Assembly (NCBI GenBank): GCA_900618425.1
Contig: UZAN01039729.1
Span: 16,969 to 80,968, forward strand
Reading direction: 5' to 3'
Source: Echinostoma caproni
Lineage: Eukaryota; Platyhelminthes; Trematoda; Plagiorchiida; Echinostomatidae
Length of the DNA stretch: 64,000 nucleotides
The notes under the pieces are model-generated. The model was not told where the DNA came from. It made no database searches and saw only the letters and a program-made list of their open reading frames with translations. Shown here piece after piece: positions 59,830 to 64,000 of this stretch. Both the position numbers and the translations under genes were made by a program. Positions within the stretch are counted from its first letter, which is position 1. Each line of letters opens with the position of its first letter.

Positions 59830-61300
59830 CCAGGCGTGAATTACGTCGATTGCATAAGGTTGACTATATTAGTAGTACCATACTCGCTTAACTCATCCCC
59901 CGAGGCTCTCGGCTACCTCGTTTGTATGGACTCCCCAAAGTACACAAGGATGGTATTCCACTACAGATTATACTATCTATGATTGGAGCACCCCACGAAA
60001 AGTTAGCGCGGTAGTCAGCCAAACTCATTCAACCAATCAAAAAAAGCTTTTGAACTACACTCTGAAAGATTCGTTTTAATTTGTTGAAAAAACCGCAATC
60101 TTAATGTTTCTCACAACCACATGGTCTTGTAAAACTGTGTCCATTGTCTGTTCATACGTCGACGAACTCAACATTCCCACACATAGTCTCCGAAAATTAC
60201 TGCTTCTATGTACTAAAGATGTACAGTTCTGTTTTAACGGAAATTATGATCGTCAAGTTGAAGGAGTTGAAATGGGTAGTCCACTAGGACCGGTCCTGAC
60301 TGATATCTTCATGGGAAACCCGGAGAATGAAAAACTGCAGTAATGCATAAAGAGCACACACTTCTACGGCGGTTACGTGGATGACACATTTGTCCTACTG
60401 AATAACAATACACAAGCACAAATAATGCTTAGAAAACTCAACCGAATATTAAGTTCACGGTGGAGCACGAATCCGAATCTTCCTTCCAGTTCCTGCATGT
60501 CAAATTGACGAGAAACGAGGACGGATCTCTCATCATATCCGTATTTCACAAGCCGACATGGACGGGACAGTATCTTAATTTTAGAATTTTCTTTCTCATA
60601 CAATACAAATGATCGTTGGTGCACAGTTTATTATCTAGAGCCTGGATAATCTGCTCCAATTAAACGTTAGAGTTCGATGTTGGCCGCATATCCACGGCAC
60701 TGCACGAAAATGGATACGCTAGAACGTTTATTTCAAAGTATGCAGCGCCGTTGACTAAACTAGAACCAGGTGACCGTCTAAAAAAAGCTGTTTTTGTCAC
60801 CGTACTGTTGCAAGGGGATCAAAATGATAGGCGGATACAGCGCAGGTTGAAACAAGCGATTGAAAGAACGTATAAGGCTGCCTCCCTTATAATACTGCAC
60901 GACACGAAACGAAAGCTCACTGAATCCAATCTAGACAAACCCACTCTTCAATTACTTCCTTCTGCGTTTATCTATTTCAATCTACTTGTGGTAGCAAGTA
61001 CGTCGGAAGAACTGAGAGACTACCAGGATAGCAGAGCACGTACCGAAACATTTGGTGTCTAACGGGTCCAAGCTTCCGTCCAGTTCAATCNGACATATAT
61101 TGGATTGCAAAGAATGCGACCAATCTAGGAACGCCTTTCGTGTCTTGATCCGCCAGAAAGGTAGCCGTCTACTACGGTTCGCTGAAGCGGCTGCCGTTCG
61201 ATGTTACAGGCCCGATTTGCGTAAACAGACCGAATTTTTGGCTAACCCCGCGCTGCCTGCTGGTAGATGTGTCACTGTCCTCCTCCCTCTCCCCCACCCC
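59830..61300 (+). mobile_element. Penelope-like element 2, 5'-truncated, RT and GIY-YIG recognisable
   Basis: In frames broken by stops, in order: LRRLHKVDYISS, IPRGSRLPRLYGLPKVHKDG, IILSMIGAPHEKLAR (59838-60012); SLRKLLLLCTKDVQFCFN and VEGVEMGSPLGPVLTDIF (60190-60310); HFYGGYVDDTFVLL with YVDD at 60374-60385, the catalytic aspartates of reverse transcriptase; FLHVKLTRNEDGSL and KPTWTGQYL (about 60490-60575); linker APLTKLEPGDRLKKAVF (60748). The GIY-YIG endonuclease signature TCGSKYVGRTER lies at 60984-61019 after a frameshift near 60965. The tail is HILDCKEC, NAFRVL and LLRFAEAAAVR (to about 61205). The 5' part with KPDKGSG is absent. An isolated N at 61091 falls inside. Confidence 0.87.
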
Positions 61301-61344
61301 CACCCCCGCAGTGATTCCGCTCCCGGCCCCTATACCTAATCCGG

Positions 61345-63165
61345 TTCATATTAGTGACCTTCGGCCTTCGTATTTATTGATTTCTCTTCCCCGTGTGTTC
61401 GCCTGTCCCCAAACTTGTCACTCTTTTAACCAAACGTGATCCGAATGTATGTGTACAGCTAATGAGATTACCACGAAATAGGTGATTTCAACACATCTTG
61501 TGATCATGATGCTTCTCCTGGCTCTCATGGAAAAAACAATTGGTAAAAAAGGAATGCAGGTTCGTAGACATGAGCACATTTTGATTTCAGCCCAATAAGA
61601 TGAACATGTTATCTTCAATTGATCTCTGTCGTTGAAATGTGAGCTTGAGACGGAGACCACATCAATGTTTCCCGAGTTATTTGCCCACTCAGTCTTAATC
61701 TTCACTCAATTGACACCTGACCTTTTGGTATAAGTCTGTGAGTCAAACCGAACGCTATTCGAAAACCCTTCTTTGAATGTGTTCAGAAAGTGTTCACCAG
61801 ATTACTCGCAGCACGTGCGCCAGTTTTATCGCCACATTGAATCCTAAATTCCAATCGGTGCCGTTCCTCGATGGATCACGGTTTAATGGTCATAGTCTAA
61901 GTTACCTCCCGAGCGAATCGTTACCAAATAATGATTACTTGGAATTATGACAAGAAGGTGATTTTACTTGCTCGTTAGATTTGTTGATGACATGTTGTGG
62001 TCAAATCAAGTATGCCACTCAACTGCAAATCAGAGAGCTAATTTTGCAGACAAAGTTGCAAACGGCATAAGATTGCAAACCCAGTTGTGGTTATATACTA
62101 AGCCAATTGTGAATGGAGGCCACCGTGGGATCATTATGAGCTTGAGCTATGATTAGTTTAACCTTGCCGACGTCGGAAAAACCCGATTCCGTGTCATGGT
62201 GTCATTAAGTATGGGAGGCGGATTACAAAATGGATATTGTTGAATTTTCCACTCAATGCATGAATTTTATTTTCATTTGTTTGAGTATTGCATCTCGGAG
62301 CTAAAGATGTGCGCCGTTGACCGTGTGATAAGAAATTCGACTGGCAAACCATAAAGTTAACTGTTCAAGTCGCGAATGTAATTCAAAAATACTACTCATT
62401 GGTAATGCGTCCCGACGATAGTTTAGTGCTATCGGTCGTTCATTGGACCCGATTTCAAAAACCTATAATTTACATAATTGAAACGGGTACGGAGAATGTA
62501 GACGAACTCAACATATGGTTTGAAGGCCCCTGAAAAGGTTTAGGTAATGTTTATAAAAGTTTAATGTTCTGTTGGATCGCGACACAACGAAATTAACGTA
62601 ATGCGAATAAGAGTGCGAGTTGACGATAGAATGGTATGATTAGTGCTAATCGCATTTAGTTGCCAACGGCCAAAACAAGTAAATAATATATCCATAAAAA
62701 AGGCAAATTAGCATTATGCAGACTTGGTATATGCTGTTTTATACGTATAACGACGCATACTAACGATAATGAAACACCGATCATCATCAAATTGATTACA
62801 AAAAGCTCGTTTGTTAGATTGCATGCCTAATTCAATCTGCTCACTGAGATGATAACCGAAGTAAATAGACAGACCCAGTTCCACATGATGCTATACAGCC
62901 ATCGGATTTATCTTTACAATATTATAGTTTTCACAGCTCAAACGCCAGATCATTGGAACTGAAATTTGTTATTTTAGTCGATAATAATGGTGATATAAAA
63001 ACAGTTGCACTCTGGTGTTTTAATCATTATCTAGCCAATCACAAATTACCCATAGGCTATGTAATAGATAATCCGTACCGCCAAAGCGATATCTTATAAG
63101 TCCCAAATGTGGTGATAATTGGCACGTGTTGAATCTATATTTTCCCGTGGATCTCCTCTCACACA
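61345..63165. other. Unassigned DNA
   Basis: A C-rich tract lies at 61275-61310. No further gene, RNA or transposon core recognised. Confidence 0.4.
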
Positions 63166-63167
63166 AT

Positions 63168-63925
63168 ACCAAAATCAAAATCAAAGTTTTATAATGTGAA
63201 TTACTTACAAGTTCATGCTTCTCTTTCCCTATTGGATATTTATACAAATGAAACGTTTCACGACGAAAAAAATCAAATATAGTTCCAGGTAGGCGATCAT
63301 AGAGGATGTAGGTTTCAATGAATTTGCGTTTGCACCAGTGGTCTGGGAATGTGGGATGTACCAAGGTTTCATCGAGCCTCCGCTTGAAAAATGTAATAGT
63401 TGGTGTACAAACGGCGTGAGATGGAAGGGTGTTCCAAGTACTGCATACTCTGACAGCATAAGATTGGCGCCGGCATTCCAGTCAACACTTTGGAATCATT
63501 AGCTTGAAACGATGTCCCCTAAGATGTACATTGTTTGATAACTTGAGCAGCTGCCGACATGGATGGTTTGGGTTCTGTAGGATTTGATACGGCAAAATCA
63601 AGTCTCCCCAAGTTCGGCGGTACTGAGTAGAATATAGTCCCAATGACCGTAATCTCTCCTCATAGGTAAGGTAATGCAATCTCTTGACCATCTTGGTGGC
63701 CATCCTTTGTGGGCGCTGAAACATCTTGCGATCAGTTTGCAACTATGCCTTCAAGCGTGGATAGCGCACTCTGTGTACGGTCGGATGTACGCTGATAGCA
63801 AACGTGGGAACAGTGCTGATTCAAACCGACCAAAGACTCGCCTAAGTGAGCCGACATTCTTCACAGCAGCGGACGAAGTCTTAGAGCAATCGATCGAGCA
63901 GCTTAAATGTTCTTGAACAACAATA
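63168..63925 (-). pseudogene. CR1-type LINE 3' end (copy 3)
   Basis: The minus strand reads ALFPRLLSAYIRPYTECAIH (about 63830-63755; family LRIYKSIIRPHLEYAVQ), then, after a frameshift, DRKMFQRPQRMATKMVKRLH, YLTYEERLRSLGLYSTQYRR and TWGDLILPYQIL (63736-63580), the CR1 thumb region. The conserved C-terminus and 3' UTR follow, ending CATTATAAAACTTTGATTTT (about 63194-63175). Plus-strand words such as GCATACTCTGACAGCA and ATGGATGGTTTGGGTTCTG are shared with the 49.5-50.2 kb copy. The 5' edge at about 63926 coincides with the palindrome. Confidence 0.82.
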
Positions 63926-63926
63926 C

Positions 63927-64000
63927 CTCTTCTTTTGAAGTATACCGTAGCTGCTGATTTCCGAGGAAATCAGCAGCTACGGTATACTTCAAAAGAAGAG
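63927..64000. repeat. Perfect inverted repeat at window edge
   Basis: Arms 63927-63962 and 63965-64000 are exact reverse complements over 36 bases with a 2-base GA centre. The left arm begins CTCTTCTTTTGAAGTATACC; the right arm ends exactly at the last base, so it may extend further. Confidence 0.97.

Overview
The window looks like gene-poor, repeat-rich DNA from a metazoan nuclear genome, about 40% GC. I found no convincing intact protein-coding gene and no operon structure. The identifiable content is decayed mobile elements. A flatworm, probably a trematode, is the best guess (moderate confidence). The reason is the combination of tRNA-headed SINE copies carrying a hammerhead-ribozyme motif, Penelope-like elements, CR1-type LINEs and mariner/Tigger transposons, a set known from schistosomes and other flukes. 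This is family knowledge, not a database result.

Layout. 0.3-0.5 kb: a hammerhead-SINE copy. 2.95-3.13 kb: a GAT microsatellite. 5.15-5.66 kb: a CpG-rich island. 5.8-10 kb: a transposon cluster with a tRNA-like SINE, a mariner 3' half, a 1.5 kb LINE reverse-transcriptase pseudogene, an inverted LINE scrap and a mariner 5' half. 10-21 kb: mostly unassigned, with a SINE at 15.9 kb and a Penelope C-terminal scrap at 19.6 kb. 21.157-21.696 kb: a 540-base assembly gap beside CCA/CAA microsatellites. 22.9-33.2 kb: a SINE, two very decayed reverse-transcriptase stretches and one unrecognised ORF at 29.1 kb. 34.7-35.1 kb: an inverted pair of hammerhead-SINE copies. 38 kb: a CR1 3' end. 40.1-40.7 kb: a 550-base GATA array. 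41.8 kb: the best-preserved hammerhead core. 43.5-44.3 kb: a Tigger/pogo transposase pseudogene. 49.4-52.7 kb: a nearly full-length CR1 LINE on the minus strand (endonuclease plus reverse transcriptase). 55.1-56.2 kb and 59.8-61.3 kb: two Penelope-like elements. 56.78-57.32 kb: a 546-base internally deleted mariner with both terminal inverted repeats. 58.7 kb: another hammerhead-SINE. 63.2-64.0 kb: a CR1 3' end running into a perfect palindrome at the window edge.

How the parts relate. LINE machinery (CR1) can supply reverse transcriptase for SINEs, and Penelope-like elements are the class in which hammerhead ribozymes recur in animals. Both are here beside several ribozyme-bearing SINE copies, but every copy has core, stem or cleavage-site defects or is truncated, so the window reads as a fossil record and not as an active locus. 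Most short open frames are shadows of repeats or chance.
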